Source of the DNA: Aurantiacibacter rhizosphaerae
GTDB taxonomy: Bacteria > Pseudomonadota > Alphaproteobacteria > Sphingomonadales > Sphingomonadaceae
Assembly (NCBI RefSeq): GCF_009807005.1
Contig: NZ_WUBR01000002.1
Coordinates: 868,001-932,000, forward strand
Reading direction: 5' to 3'
DNA: 64,000 nucleotides
Positions 1-7,877 of this stretch are shown one piece after another. Numbering within the stretch: the stretch's first letter is position 1; each line of letters begins with the position of its first letter. The position numbers were made by a program, and so were the translations under genes. The notes under the pieces were generated by a model. That model worked only from the letters and a program-made list of their open reading frames with translations. It did no database searches and was not told the origin of the DNA.

Positions 1-569
1 TCCAATCCCCCAATGGCTGGCCCAGCCGCCATCCGGTGCTGACCGGCGCTGAACAGCTGGACGAAACCACCCGTTCGCGCATCGCCCGCGCCGTGGCCGC
101 TCTGCCGGGCGTCGGCGGCATCCGCTGGTCAGACGGCGACATGATGGTGGAACAGCATTTCAGCCCGCTGCATTGTCAGGAGGACGTGCAGGCCCTGCTG
201 CGCGCGCGCACGATCCGGTTCGAGGAAAGCTCTGCCCGCATCGATGTTGCCAGCCGTTCCCTGATTGATGAGGTCGCGTCTTCCCTGCGCCCGTGCCTTG
301 GCGCGGTGATCCAGATTGCCGGACATACCGATCGATCCGGTCCTGAGGACATCAACATCGCGCTGTCCACCGAACGTGCGGAGGCCGTGCGCCAGGCGCT
401 GATGCAGCGCGGCATTCCCGGCAATGTCCTGCAGGTGGCCGGTGAAGGCTCTTCCCATCCGGTAGACGGGCTGGAACCGACCGACCCTGCCAATCGTCGT
501 ATTGAATTCTCGGTCATTTCAACGCAGCCGCTGGTCCCGACCCCGGTCGATACGCCCGCACCGCGCTGA
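1..569 (+). CDS. OmpA-family C-terminal domain protein (5' end outside window)
   Basis: The reading frame is open from the first bases of the window, so this is the 3' part of a longer gene; a GTG at 36 lies inside the frame and is not a convincing start. The visible part has a short BON-like stretch (LDETTRSRIARAVAALPGV) and then an OmpA/MotB-type peptidoglycan-binding domain. The domain shows the periplasmic core AGHTDRSG, with Asp and Arg near residues 100-130 of the visible part, and ends with NRRIEFSVI. OmpA-like domains bind diaminopimelate in the cell wall and tie the envelope to it. The gene is followed after 76 bases by a tiny membrane ORF and then an HHH protein, probably in one transcript. 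Family assignment is secure; the specific role is not known. Confidence 0.85.
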   Translation, partial: QSPNGWPSRHPVLTGAEQLDETTRSRIARAVAALPGVGGIRWSDGDMMVEQHFSPLHCQEDVQALLRARTIRFEESSARIDVASRSLIDEVASSLRPCLGAVIQIAGHTDRSGPEDINIALSTERAEAVRQALMQRGIPGNVLQVAGEGSSHPVDGLEPTDPANRRIEFSVISTQPLVPTPVDTPAPR

Positions 570-645
570 TCCTGTCACCATCGGCGAAGACGATCAGAAC
601 GGGGCAAGTTGCCCGAATCGCCCGAGATATAGCAAAGAGGCCGAC

Positions 646-738
646 ATGCCGATCTGGATGGAAGTGCTGGTTATGATGCTGTTCGCCTATGCCGTGGGGC
701 TTGGGCTCGGCTGGGCCGTGTGGGGCCGCGATACATGA
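646..738 (+). CDS. 30-residue single-pass membrane peptide
   Basis: A small ORF starting with ATG at 646 has a purine-rich AAAGAGG ribosome site 6-12 bases upstream, which favours this start over the longer in-frame extension. The product is MPIWMEVLVMMLFAYAVGLG followed by LGWAVWGRDT. Almost the whole peptide is one hydrophobic helix with a small-residue GxGxGW face and a charged C-terminal RDT, so it should sit in the inner membrane. It lies 76 bases after the OmpA-family gene and 18 bases before the membrane-anchored HHH protein, whose own N-terminal helix is similarly placed. I do not recognise a named family. It could be a helper subunit of the HHH protein or a chance ORF, though the ribosome site and spacing argue for translation. 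Confidence 0.55.
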   Translation: MPIWMEVLVMMLFAYAVGLGLGWAVWGRDT

Positions 739-756
739 GTTTTCGGAGAGTTTAAC

Positions 757-1449
757 ATGGTTGAGTTGTTGCAGGCTAACTGGATCCTGGTGGTCCTGGC
801 GCTGGTGATCGGATTGCTGGTTGCATGGTGGATCTTCGTCGCATCGCGCCGCACCAAGGTGCAGGTAGAAGAGCGGGACGACACCGCCCCCACCACGGCA
901 AAGCGCAACCAGGCGCTGATCGATTCTCCGCCTGCAGCCACCACTGGCGATGGCATTGCCCCGCCCGATTACGCGGACGCGCAGGATGCAGAAGCCGCCC
1001 GCACCGCCGCCTCTCCCGGGCCGACCTCTGCCGCCGCCAATGCCGACAACACGGCCGCTGCTGCACTGGGTACCGATGCCGAGGCTGGCGATGGCGTACC
1101 GGCGCGCGCCGCCATCAAGGATACGCCGCCGCCTCCGCCAGCGAAGGATGAGGCGCAGCCGGAAGCAACGCCCGCTGCCACCTCGTCGCAGCCTGCATCA
1201 ACCTCCGATGCCGATGACCTGCGCCGCATCAAGGGTGTCGGCCCCAAGCTGGTGACCATCCTGCACGAGCACGGCGTTACCTCCTTTGCGCAGATCGCCG
1301 CATGGACGGAACAGGACATCGATTCCATCGACGCGCAGCTTGGCCGTTTTCAGGGCCGTATCCGGCGCGATAACTGGGTTGAACAGGCGGCTTTGCTGAA
1401 AGATGGAGACACGGCCGCGTACGAAGCCCGGTTCGGTCGCATCGCCTGA
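757..1449 (+). CDS. Membrane-anchored helix-hairpin-helix (H3TH) protein
   Basis: The 230-residue product has three parts: an N-terminal transmembrane helix (about residues 8-28), a low-complexity Ala/Pro/Asp linker (about 35-150), and a C-terminal helix-hairpin-helix domain beginning DDLRRIKGVGPKLVTILHEH. The IKGVGPK turn is the canonical GxGxK-like HhH DNA-binding hairpin. This domain resembles the predicted flap-endonuclease-like H3TH family often seen fused to, or next to, NuoE or membrane segments. A membrane-tethered DNA-binding domain suggests chromosome or envelope anchoring, but no catalytic residues can be identified and no activity should be assumed. It is preceded by the 30-residue membrane peptide, probably co-transcribed. 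Confidence 0.7.
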   Translation: MVELLQANWILVVLALVIGLLVAWWIFVASRRTKVQVEERDDTAPTTAKRNQALIDSPPAATTGDGIAPPDYADAQDAEAARTAASPGPTSAAANADNTAAAALGTDAEAGDGVPARAAIKDTPPPPPAKDEAQPEATPAATSSQPASTSDADDLRRIKGVGPKLVTILHEHGVTSFAQIAAWTEQDIDSIDAQLGRFQGRIRRDNWVEQAALLKDGDTAAYEARFGRIA

Positions 1450-1452
1450 CCG

Positions 1453-1478
1453 GGAACCTAGCGGCTGCTACATGCGTA
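1453..1478 (+). promoter_or_regulatory. Possible EcfG-type general stress promoter
   Basis: GGAAC at 1453-1457 is followed after 17 bases by CGTA at 1475-1478. The alphaproteobacterial EcfG consensus is GGAAC-N16/17-CGTT, so the -35 element matches fully and the -10 element in three of four bases. It lies 47 bases before the start of the receiver-only protein. The match is short and could be chance. Confidence 0.3.
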
Positions 1479-1524
1479 ATGCGAACTACTGCGTAGTATA
1501 GTAAACAATGGCCGAGGACGTTTT

Positions 1525-1905
1525 ATGGCAAGTCAAGCTGCAATGGATCAGCCCACCGTCCTGGTGGTTGAGGACGAGGTCATCATCGCGCTCGACCTGT
1601 CGGAAACCGTGCGGGACATGGGTTATCGCGTTGAGGGCCCTTATGCCACGCGCGGCCATGCGATGATTGCCATCGATCAGGAAATGCCCGATTTTGCCAT
1701 TCTCGATGTGATGACGGCCGATGGCGAGGTTTTCCCGCTGGCCGATGCGCTGACGGAGGCTGGCGTGCCGATCATCTTCCATTCGGGCCATTTCACCAAG
1801 GGTGAGATCGCATCGCGCTATCCCTCTGCGCAGGCCGCGGAAAAGCCCTGCCCGCCAGACCAGCTGATGGCGATGATCCAGAAGGCCAAAGCACAGGCAC
1901 ACTAA
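1525..1905 (+). CDS. Single-domain response regulator (CheY-like receiver)
   Basis: The 126-residue protein is a bare receiver domain: acidic cluster VVEDE (Glu16, Asp17), predicted phosphoacceptor Asp61 in FAILDVMTADG, a conserved switch Ser in IIFHSGHF, and a Lys-Pro pair near residue 105 (AAEKPCPP). There is no output domain. Such stand-alone receivers in sphingomonads serve as phosphate relays or sinks between HWE/HisKA2 kinases and effectors, including in the general stress response. No histidine kinase lies beside it, so its partner is elsewhere. A possible EcfG-type promoter sits upstream. The ATG at 1525 was chosen because it starts the receiver fold cleanly. Confidence 0.85.
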   Translation: MASQAAMDQPTVLVVEDEVIIALDLSETVRDMGYRVEGPYATRGHAMIAIDQEMPDFAILDVMTADGEVFPLADALTEAGVPIIFHSGHFTKGEIASRYPSAQAAEKPCPPDQLMAMIQKAKAQAH

Positions 1906-1958
1906 GACAGGCACATTGGCACAGCCAGATTGATTGCCGGTTTCCTCGGCTCGCCAGA

Positions 1959-1982
1959 GTTGAACAACGCTTGTTGAGCAAC
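1959..1982. promoter_or_regulatory. Tandem GTTGNNCAAC palindromes upstream of gcdH
   Basis: Two perfect 10-base palindromes, GTTGAACAAC (1959-1968) and GTTGAGCAAC (1973-1982), are spaced 14 bases start to start, 30 bases before the gcdH start codon. The arrangement looks like a double operator for a dimeric repressor, but no regulator for it is identifiable nearby. Confidence 0.4.
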
Positions 1983-2011
1983 TAGGGCGATTTCACAGGA
2001 GACTATATACA

Positions 2012-3196
2012 ATGGCCAGCATGGTGCCCTTCGACTGGGCCGACCCGTTCAATCTTGACGACCAGCTTTCCGAAGACGAACGCATGATCCGCGATGCCGC
2101 GCATGCCTTCGCCCAAGGAACCCTGCAACCGCGCGTGATCGAGGATTACGCGAAAGAGAATGACGCCAGCGAGCTGTTCCCCCTGATGGGACAGGCGGGC
2201 ATGCTGGGTGTCACCATCCCTGAAGAATTCGGCGGTTCCGGCGCGAGTTACGTCGCCTATGGCCTCGTCGCGCGAGAGATCGAGCGGGTGGACAGCGGAT
2301 ATCGCTCCATGGCCAGCGTGCAATCCAGCCTCGTGATGTATCCCATCCACGCCTATGGCACGGATGAACAGCGTGCCAAATACCTGCCCGGCCTCGCCTC
2401 TGGCGAATTGATCGGTTGCTTTGGCCTGACGGAGCCCGATGCGGGTTCTGATCCTGCCGGCATGCGCACCTATGCAAAGAAGGATGGCGATGGCTATTCC
2501 CTCTCCGGCGCGAAAACCTGGATTTCCAACTCGCCATTCGCCGATGTCTTCGTGGTCTGGGCCAAGTCGGAGGTGCATGGAGACAAGGTGCGCGGCTTCG
2601 TGCTGGAAAAGGGCATGGCCGGACTGGAAGCGCCCAAGATCGGCGGCAAGCTGTCCCTGCGCGCCAGCACCACGGGCATGATCCAGATGGACGAGGTGAA
2701 ACTGCCCGCAAATGCGCTGCTGCCCAATGTTGAAGGTATCAAAGGGCCGTTCGGCTGTCTGAACCGCGCGCGCTACGGCATTTCATGGGGCAGCATGGGC
2801 GCGGCTGAATTCTGCTATCACGCTGCGCGCCAATATGGCCTTGATCGGCACCAGTTCGGCGTGCCGCTCGCCTCCAAGCAGCTTTATCAGCTGAAACTCG
2901 CGGACATGGTGACGGAAATCACGCTGGGCCTGCAGGGCAGCCTGCGCGTGGGGCGGTTGATGGACGAAGGCCGCTTTGCGCCTGAGATGATTTCCCTGAT
3001 GAAGCGGAACAATGTGGGCAAGGCGCTTAACATCGCGCGGGCCGCAAGAGACATGCATGGTGGGAACGGTATTTCCGAGGAATATCAGGTGATGCGCCAC
3101 ATGGTGAACCTGGAAACGGTGAACACTTATGAAGGCACGCATGATGTTCATGCCCTGATCCTTGGTCGGGCGATCACCGGTTTGTCGGCATTTTAG
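2012..3196 (+). CDS. gcdH: Glutaryl-CoA dehydrogenase
   Basis: The 394-residue acyl-CoA dehydrogenase oxidatively decarboxylates glutaryl-CoA to crotonyl-CoA with FAD, in lysine, tryptophan and aromatic degradation; electrons go to ETF. Seen in sequence: the N-terminal acyl-CoA dehydrogenase helical domain, the FAD/substrate-binding motif [12 protein letters not shown] (about 133-144), and the catalytic glutamate in NTYEGTHD (about Glu374). The C-terminal placement of this Glu and the overall wording of the sequence fit GcdH rather than short-chain dehydrogenases. The start at 2012 has AGGAG nine bases upstream. The gene stands alone; a CaiB-type CoA-transferase 10 kb away could in principle activate glutarate, but no operon links them. 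Confidence 0.88.
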   Translation: MASMVPFDWADPFNLDDQLSEDERMIRDAAHAFAQGTLQPRVIEDYAKENDASELFPLMGQAGMLGVTIPEEFGGSGASYVAYGLVAREIERVDSGYRSMASVQSSLVMYPIHAYGTDEQRAKYLPGLASGELIGCFGLTEPDAGSDPAGMRTYAKKDGDGYSLSGAKTWISNSPFADVFVVWAKSEVHGDKVRGFVLEKGMAGLEAPKIGGKLSLRASTTGMIQMDEVKLPANALLPNVEGIKGPFGCLNRARYGISWGSMGAAEFCYHAARQYGLDRHQFGVPLASKQLYQLKLADMVTEITLGLQGSLRVGRLMDEGRFAPEMISLMKRNNVGKALNIARAARDMHGGNGISEEYQVMRHMVNLETVNTYEGTHDVHALILGRAITGLSAF

Positions 3197-3365
3197 CACG
3201 TCCTGCCTTTAAACATGCACATTGGGTAGTGAATGTTGTGGTTTTGGCGCAACACTCGGCTTGGTTCTGAAAGTTTTGCAATTCAGACTGGAACAATGGC
3301 GCAATAATGCCATTGAGCAAGGGATGCGGGAGGGAGTCCTTCCGTAGGTCGTAATGAGGACGAAT

Positions 3366-4580
3366 ATGAAAAAGCTATTGATCAGTGCTTCGCTGGTAGC
3401 GCTTGCCTTCCCGGCAGCCGCCCACGCGCAAGCCTACATTGGCGTCAGCGGCGGCGTTGTCTCCAATGAAAACCTTGAGAACGAAGGCGATTTCGCCGGA
3501 CGCGTTCCTGCCAACGGCGCGCTTCCTGCGATCCCGTCGGGCACGGACTATTCTTTTGAAACCAACACCGAGCTGGGTTGGACTGCCGGTGGCCAGATCG
3601 GCTACAAGTTCGACAACGGCTTCCGTCTTGAACTGGACGGCAACTACCAGTCGACGCAGATCGACTTCCACAAGGATCTGGTAGTCGGTGGCACGAACAT
3701 CGACGGCCTCGATTACGGCCAGGCTTTCCGCCGCACCACCAACCCCACGAACTCCACCGTTGGTGAGTTCCTGGCAGATGGCGACGGCGACGTGGAAACC
3801 TACGGCGTATTCCTGAACGCACTTTATGACTTCGACCTCGGCGGCATCCAGCCTTACCTTGGTGTCGGTGGCGGCGTCATGGTTGTCGATCTGGACTACA
3901 AGCCCGACGGTCTTCGTCTGGTGAACGATGCCGATCCCGTGTGGGCCTACCAGGGCATCGCCGGTATCTCTGGCGATCTGTCCGACAACATTCAGCTGTT
4001 CGCTGAATACAAGTATCGCGGCCTGTTTGATGAGCCTGACTTCATCTTCACCGGCCCGCTGCCCATCAACGGCCTGAACACCGACCTGAACCAGCACTCT
4101 GCTGTGCTGGGTCTGCGCTTCATGCTGGGTGGTGCCGAGGAAGTTCTTCCTCCGCCTCCCCCACCGCCGCCGCCGCCCCCGCCGCCTCCCCCGCCGCCTC
4201 CTCCCCCGCCGCCGCCTCCGGCTGCAGTGTGTGAGCAGGGCCCGTACATCGTGTTCTTCGATTGGGATCAGTCGGACATCACGCCGGAAGCAGCCACCGT
4301 GCTCAACTCTGCAATCACCGCCTATGGCGATTGCGGCACAGCAGCGATCATGCTGGCCGGTCACACCGACCGTTCGGGCAGCGTCCAGTACAACATCGGC
4401 CTGGCCGAACGTCGTAACGACTCGGTTGAGAACTACCTGACCGGTCGCGGCATTCCGTCGACCCGCATCACGACCGAAGCCTTTGGTGAAAGCATGCCTC
4501 GCGTGCCGACCGCCGACGGTGTTCGTGAACTGCAGAACCGCCGTGTGGAAATCACCTACGGTCCGGGTTCGGGCATGTAA
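3366..4580 (+). CDS. OmpA-family outer membrane porin with long polyproline linker
   Basis: I chose the ATG at 3366 (MKKLLISASLVALAFPAAAHA) because it has GAGGA just upstream and opens a clean Sec signal peptide cleaved after AHA; an ATG 12 bases earlier is less likely. The mature part is an OmpA-like eight-stranded beta barrel (roughly to residue 255), then a linker of 24 uninterrupted prolines coded at 4149-4220, then a periplasmic OmpA/MotB domain with AGHTDRSG and NRRVEITYG. The protein should anchor the outer membrane to peptidoglycan. Two cysteines flank the start of the OmpA domain (VCEQG and DCGTA), probably a disulfide. The gene is monocistronic with a strong terminator behind it. 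Confidence 0.9.
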   Translation: MKKLLISASLVALAFPAAAHAQAYIGVSGGVVSNENLENEGDFAGRVPANGALPAIPSGTDYSFETNTELGWTAGGQIGYKFDNGFRLELDGNYQSTQIDFHKDLVVGGTNIDGLDYGQAFRRTTNPTNSTVGEFLADGDGDVETYGVFLNALYDFDLGGIQPYLGVGGGVMVVDLDYKPDGLRLVNDADPVWAYQGIAGISGDLSDNIQLFAEYKYRGLFDEPDFIFTGPLPINGLNTDLNQHSAVLGLRFMLGGAEEVLPPPPPPPPPPPPPPPPPPPPPPPPAAVCEQGPYIVFFDWDQSDITPEAATVLNSAITAYGDCGTAAIMLAGHTDRSGSVQYNIGLAERRNDSVENYLTGRGIPSTRITTEAFGESMPRVPTADGVRELQNRRVEITYGPGSGM

Positions 4581-4605
4581 GCGACTACGCTTCGATGATT
4601 ACGAG

Positions 4606-4640
4606 AAGGGCCGGGAGCAATCCTGGCCCTTTTTGTTTGT
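4606..4640 (+). terminator. Rho-independent terminator after ompA-like gene
   Basis: AGGGCCGGGA (4607-4616), a GCAA tetraloop and TCCTGGCCCT (4621-4630) form a 10-bp stem with a single G-T wobble. It is followed by the T-rich tail TTTTGTTTGT and lies 26 bases after the stop codon. Confidence 0.9.
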
Positions 4641-4807
4641 GCGTGATCGCTGTTGAATTGTGGCGGTGTGGATGACAGTGCGGGTTCATTGCCAAGGGCC
4701 TAACGCCCCGCCTTCGCTGAATTCGGAAAACCCCTGCCATCAACGCCCGCACCACTTTTCAGGACGATCCCAACCCAGAGGATAGAATCCCCGGTCATCC
4801 AGGTGCC

Positions 4808-5629
4808 TTGGCCCGAATGATGGCGGCTATTGCCGGCGCGTTTCCCGACGATGTGCCGAAACGGACCCTTGGCCTTGCGCTGGCATTGGGGATCGAACTG
4901 CTCATCATCCTCCTGCTGTTTTCCCTGAGTTTCGGCGGGGAAGAGCCTTCCCCTGCCGCGCCCAGCATCAGCACATTCGACGTTTCGCAATCGCCAGCCG
5001 CCGTGGAACCAGAGCCGGAACAGTCTGCTGAGAATGAGGCGGCTCAGCCAGAGGAGGCGTTCGAACCGCAGCCCAGCCCGCTGGAAACATCCTCCCCGGC
5101 GCCATTGCCGCGCGCGATCACGCTGTCGCAGCACCCAGTGCCATTACCGCAAGCTGCGCCCCAGCCCGCACCTCAGCCAGCACCCCAGCCCAGCCCGAAG
5201 CCCACAGCGAAAACCACTGGCACCATCGGTGCAGTCGTACGCTCCGATCGCAATGTCGGCCCGGCGGACACCGGTTCCAGCCGCGGCGCGGATAGCGAGC
5301 GGGTGGGCACCGCGCCCGACGGATCGCCGCTCTACGCAGCCCGCTGGTATCGCGAACCCAGTCCGGATCAATTGTCCGGCTATCTATCCGCAGCCAACAG
5401 CCCCGGATGGGGCCTGATCGCGTGCAAGACAGCGCCGGGATGGCGGGTGGAGGAATGCGCGGTACTCGACGAATATCCGCGAAACTCCGGCATAGCCCGC
5501 GCCGTGCAGGCCGCCGCGTGGCAGTTCCAGGTGCGCCCGCCGCGCCTTGGCGGGGCGTATCAGGTGGGCAGCTGGGTCAGGATCAGGATCGATTACACGC
5601 GCAATCTGCGCAACCAATCGGGTTACTGA
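4808..5629 (+). CDS. TonB-like proline-rich membrane protein
   Basis: The product (about 270 residues) has a cytoplasmic N-terminus and one transmembrane helix (about 21-41, LGLALALGIELLIILLLFSL). A long Pro/Glu/Gln-rich periplasmic stretch (45-135) includes QPAPQPAPQPSPKP repeats. A C-terminal globular domain ends in ...VGSWVRIRIDYTRNL. This architecture is that of TonB-type energy transducers, although the C-terminal domain is divergent and no ExbB/ExbD lies beside it. The start is uncertain: TTG at 4808 or ATG at 4817/4820; the frame is open upstream without a better start and no strong ribosome site is visible. It converges on ferA with a 4-base gap. Confidence 0.65.
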   Translation: MARMMAAIAGAFPDDVPKRTLGLALALGIELLIILLLFSLSFGGEEPSPAAPSISTFDVSQSPAAVEPEPEQSAENEAAQPEEAFEPQPSPLETSSPAPLPRAITLSQHPVPLPQAAPQPAPQPAPQPSPKPTAKTTGTIGAVVRSDRNVGPADTGSSRGADSERVGTAPDGSPLYAARWYREPSPDQLSGYLSAANSPGWGLIACKTAPGWRVEECAVLDEYPRNSGIARAVQAAAWQFQVRPPRLGGAYQVGSWVRIRIDYTRNLRNQSGY

Positions 5630-5633
5630 TCGC

Positions 5634-7754
5634 TCAATCCACCAGCATGAGCGCATCCAGCGCGATTACGCCCTGCCCCAGCGGATAGACGATCACCGGG
5701 TTCAGATCGACTTCGCGGATGGAGGGGTTGCCCACCATGATCCGGCCCATCGTCACGATCATTTCCGCCAGCGCGTCCACATCCAAAGCCGGGCTTCCGC
5801 GCCAGCCGGTGAGAAGGGGCGCCTGCTTCAATTGCAGCAGCCCTTCCCTCACCTGCTCCTCACCCAGATCGGGGGTAAACAGCTTTACATCCTTCAGGAT
5901 TTCCGCGGTCACGCCGCCGAACCCTGCCAGCACTACGGGCCCCCATTGCGGATCGTGCTTGGCGCCCACGATCATCTCTGTGCCCATCGTGCCCATCTTT
6001 TCCACCAGTACGCCGTCCAGGCTGATGCTGGCGTCATAGGCGGACACGTTGCCATACATGCGATCGAACGCCTCGCGCACGTCATCGGCGGATTTCAGGT
6101 TCAGGATCACCCCGCCCGCATCGCTCTTGTGGCCAAGCGCGGCGGCCTGCGCCTTCATGACGACGGGATAGCCCAGCGCATCGGCAGCAGCGGCAGCATC
6201 GTCTGCCGTGGCGGCAAAGGTGCTTTCGGGGAACGGCACGCCCAGCGGGCGCAGCAGGTCCTTCGCGCGATATTCGGGGATCACGCCGCTTTCGCCATCG
6301 ATCCCTTCAATCTTTATCGCCTTTACCGAGCAGTCCGACAGGTCGCGCTTGGCAAGGTCTGCCAGCCGCGCGATGGCGCGATATGCACGCTCGGTAGAGG
6401 GGAAATAGGGAATGCCGACGCGGGCGAGCCCCTCTATATATTTCTCCGGCACATTCGCGCCTTCATCGACACCGGCGAACACCAGCGGCTTGCCCAGATC
6501 GCGGCCGTCCAGCACCTTCTGGATGGCGGGAAACTTGATCTCGCTCGTGATGGGGTCGGACTGGATGATGGAGGCCACCACGCTGCCGATCCGCTCATCC
6601 TCAAGCAACGCGGTGAGGAGATTGGTGTAGATCTCCGGCTCCGACAGGCCGATCGCGGTGATGTCCGTGGGGTTGGAGACAGGCACGAAATCGGGCAGCA
6701 CTTCGCGCAGTTTCGGGCTGTTCTCGTCGTTCAGCTCGATCAGGTCGAGGCCAACGTCCTGCGCCAGGTCAAAGGCAAGGCCGCGCAATGCGCCGCTTTC
6801 GCCCAGCACCGCCATATTGGCACCCGGCAATGTTTCGCAGGTGACGGCGATGGTGGCGATGTCGCCCAGCTCTTCCAGCGTATCTGCAAAGATGATGCCT
6901 TCGCGGATCAGCTTGGCCTTCATCAGCGCATAGTTGCCTGCCATTGCGCCCGTGTGGGTGGCGGCGGATTCCTGTGCCTTGTCGCTCTTGCCGGGGTGCA
7001 GCATCACGATGGGCTTGCCAGCTTCCCGCGCGCGGCGCGCTGCGGCGATGAAAGCCTGCGGACGGCGGAAATTCTCCACATACATGGCGATCACGTGCGT
7101 GGCGGGATCATCCACCAGCCATTCCACGTAATCCTCCACGCCCGATGCCGCCTCATTACCGGTGGAGACGGAGGTGGAGACATAACAGCCGCGCGGGTGC
7201 AGCGTGGTGGCCAGCACTGCTGCCAATGCGCCGGACTGGCTCGCGATACCCACTGCCCGCGCGCCTTCGGGCGGGGTCTTCATGTTGGTTTCCACGAAGG
7301 TAAGCGGAATACGCTCCACATAGTTCGTGCAGCCGAGGCAATTGGGGCCTTCGATGATAATGCCATGCTCTTCGGCGATGCGCGCCAATTCGGCCTGGTC
7401 CTTCGCGCCTTCCTCTCCCGCTTCGGAGAAGCCGGCGGCATAGATCACCACGGCGCCGCAGCCGTTTTCGGCCAGGTCTCGCACGGTCTGCACCACGAAG
7501 GGGCGCGGGATCGCCAGAACGGCGCAGTCCACGCCTGCGGGCAGTTCCTTTACATCCTTGTAGACCTTCAGGCCTTGCAACTCGTCCCGCTTGGGATTCA
7601 CCGGGTAAACATCGCCATCGAATTCATACTGCACGAGGTTGTTCAGCAGCGTGCAGCCCAGAGCGCCATGACGGTCTGACGCGCCGATGACGGCCACCGA
7701 TTTGGGGCGCAGCAGGCGATCGATCTGTTTGTTGGTGAAGCGGCGGGTGGTCAT
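5634..7754 (-). CDS. ferA: Feruloyl-CoA synthetase (ADP-forming acyl-CoA synthetase type)
   Basis: The 706-residue protein is an NDP-forming acyl-CoA synthetase: an N-terminal CoA-binding Rossmann domain (SVAVIGASDR), a succinyl-CoA-synthetase-like middle part (GIASQSGALAAV), and a C-terminal ATP-grasp domain (LGYPVVMKAQAAALGHKSDAGGV). This is the family of Sphingobium FerA, which activates ferulate, p-coumarate, caffeate and sinapate to CoA thioesters. The identification rests on family plus context: it lies directly behind ferB and divergent ferC, the same layout as known ferC-ferBA clusters. I chose the start at 7754 (MTTRRF) because AGGGG lies nine bases upstream; an ATG at 7763 is possible. 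Confidence 0.85.
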   Translation of the reverse strand: MTTRRFTNKQIDRLLRPKSVAVIGASDRHGALGCTLLNNLVQYEFDGDVYPVNPKRDELQGLKVYKDVKELPAGVDCAVLAIPRPFVVQTVRDLAENGCGAVVIYAAGFSEAGEEGAKDQAELARIAEEHGIIIEGPNCLGCTNYVERIPLTFVETNMKTPPEGARAVGIASQSGALAAVLATTLHPRGCYVSTSVSTGNEAASGVEDYVEWLVDDPATHVIAMYVENFRRPQAFIAAARRAREAGKPIVMLHPGKSDKAQESAATHTGAMAGNYALMKAKLIREGIIFADTLEELGDIATIAVTCETLPGANMAVLGESGALRGLAFDLAQDVGLDLIELNDENSPKLREVLPDFVPVSNPTDITAIGLSEPEIYTNLLTALLEDERIGSVVASIIQSDPITSEIKFPAIQKVLDGRDLGKPLVFAGVDEGANVPEKYIEGLARVGIPYFPSTERAYRAIARLADLAKRDLSDCSVKAIKIEGIDGESGVIPEYRAKDLLRPLGVPFPESTFAATADDAAAAADALGYPVVMKAQAAALGHKSDAGGVILNLKSADDVREAFDRMYGNVSAYDASISLDGVLVEKMGTMGTEMIVGAKHDPQWGPVVLAGFGGVTAEILKDVKLFTPDLGEEQVREGLLQLKQAPLLTGWRGSPALDVDALAEMIVTMGRIMVGNPSIREVDLNPVIVYPLGQGVIALDALMLVD

Positions 7755-7830
7755 CGGTGTCATCCCCTGAAGGCATGCCAAACCCCGGACATACCGGGGC
7801 AGCGTGATGTCGGATTTTCTAGACAGGTGC

Positions 7831-7858
7831 GGCGGCGCGAACAAGCGCCCGCGCCGCC
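7831..7858 (-). promoter_or_regulatory. GC-rich intercistronic hairpin between ferB and ferA
   Basis: GGCGGCGCG (7831-7839) and CGCGCCGCC (7850-7858) form a perfect 9-bp stem with a 10-base loop in the 123-base ferB-ferA gap. There is no T-run on either strand, so it more likely attenuates or stabilises the mRNA than terminates it. Confidence 0.4.
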
Positions 7859-7877
7859 AGCCTGATTTTGATGCAGC

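Noticed and set aside
3992-4249. A polyglycine-containing minus-strand frame
   Set aside because: It is the complement of the polyproline linker of the OmpA-like protein.
5547-7679. A 710-codon open frame on the plus strand opposite ferA
   Set aside because: It is the antisense shadow of ferA: the minus-strand protein has clear CoA-binding and ATP-grasp motifs, while this one has a His/Gln/Gly-rich composition without any domain.
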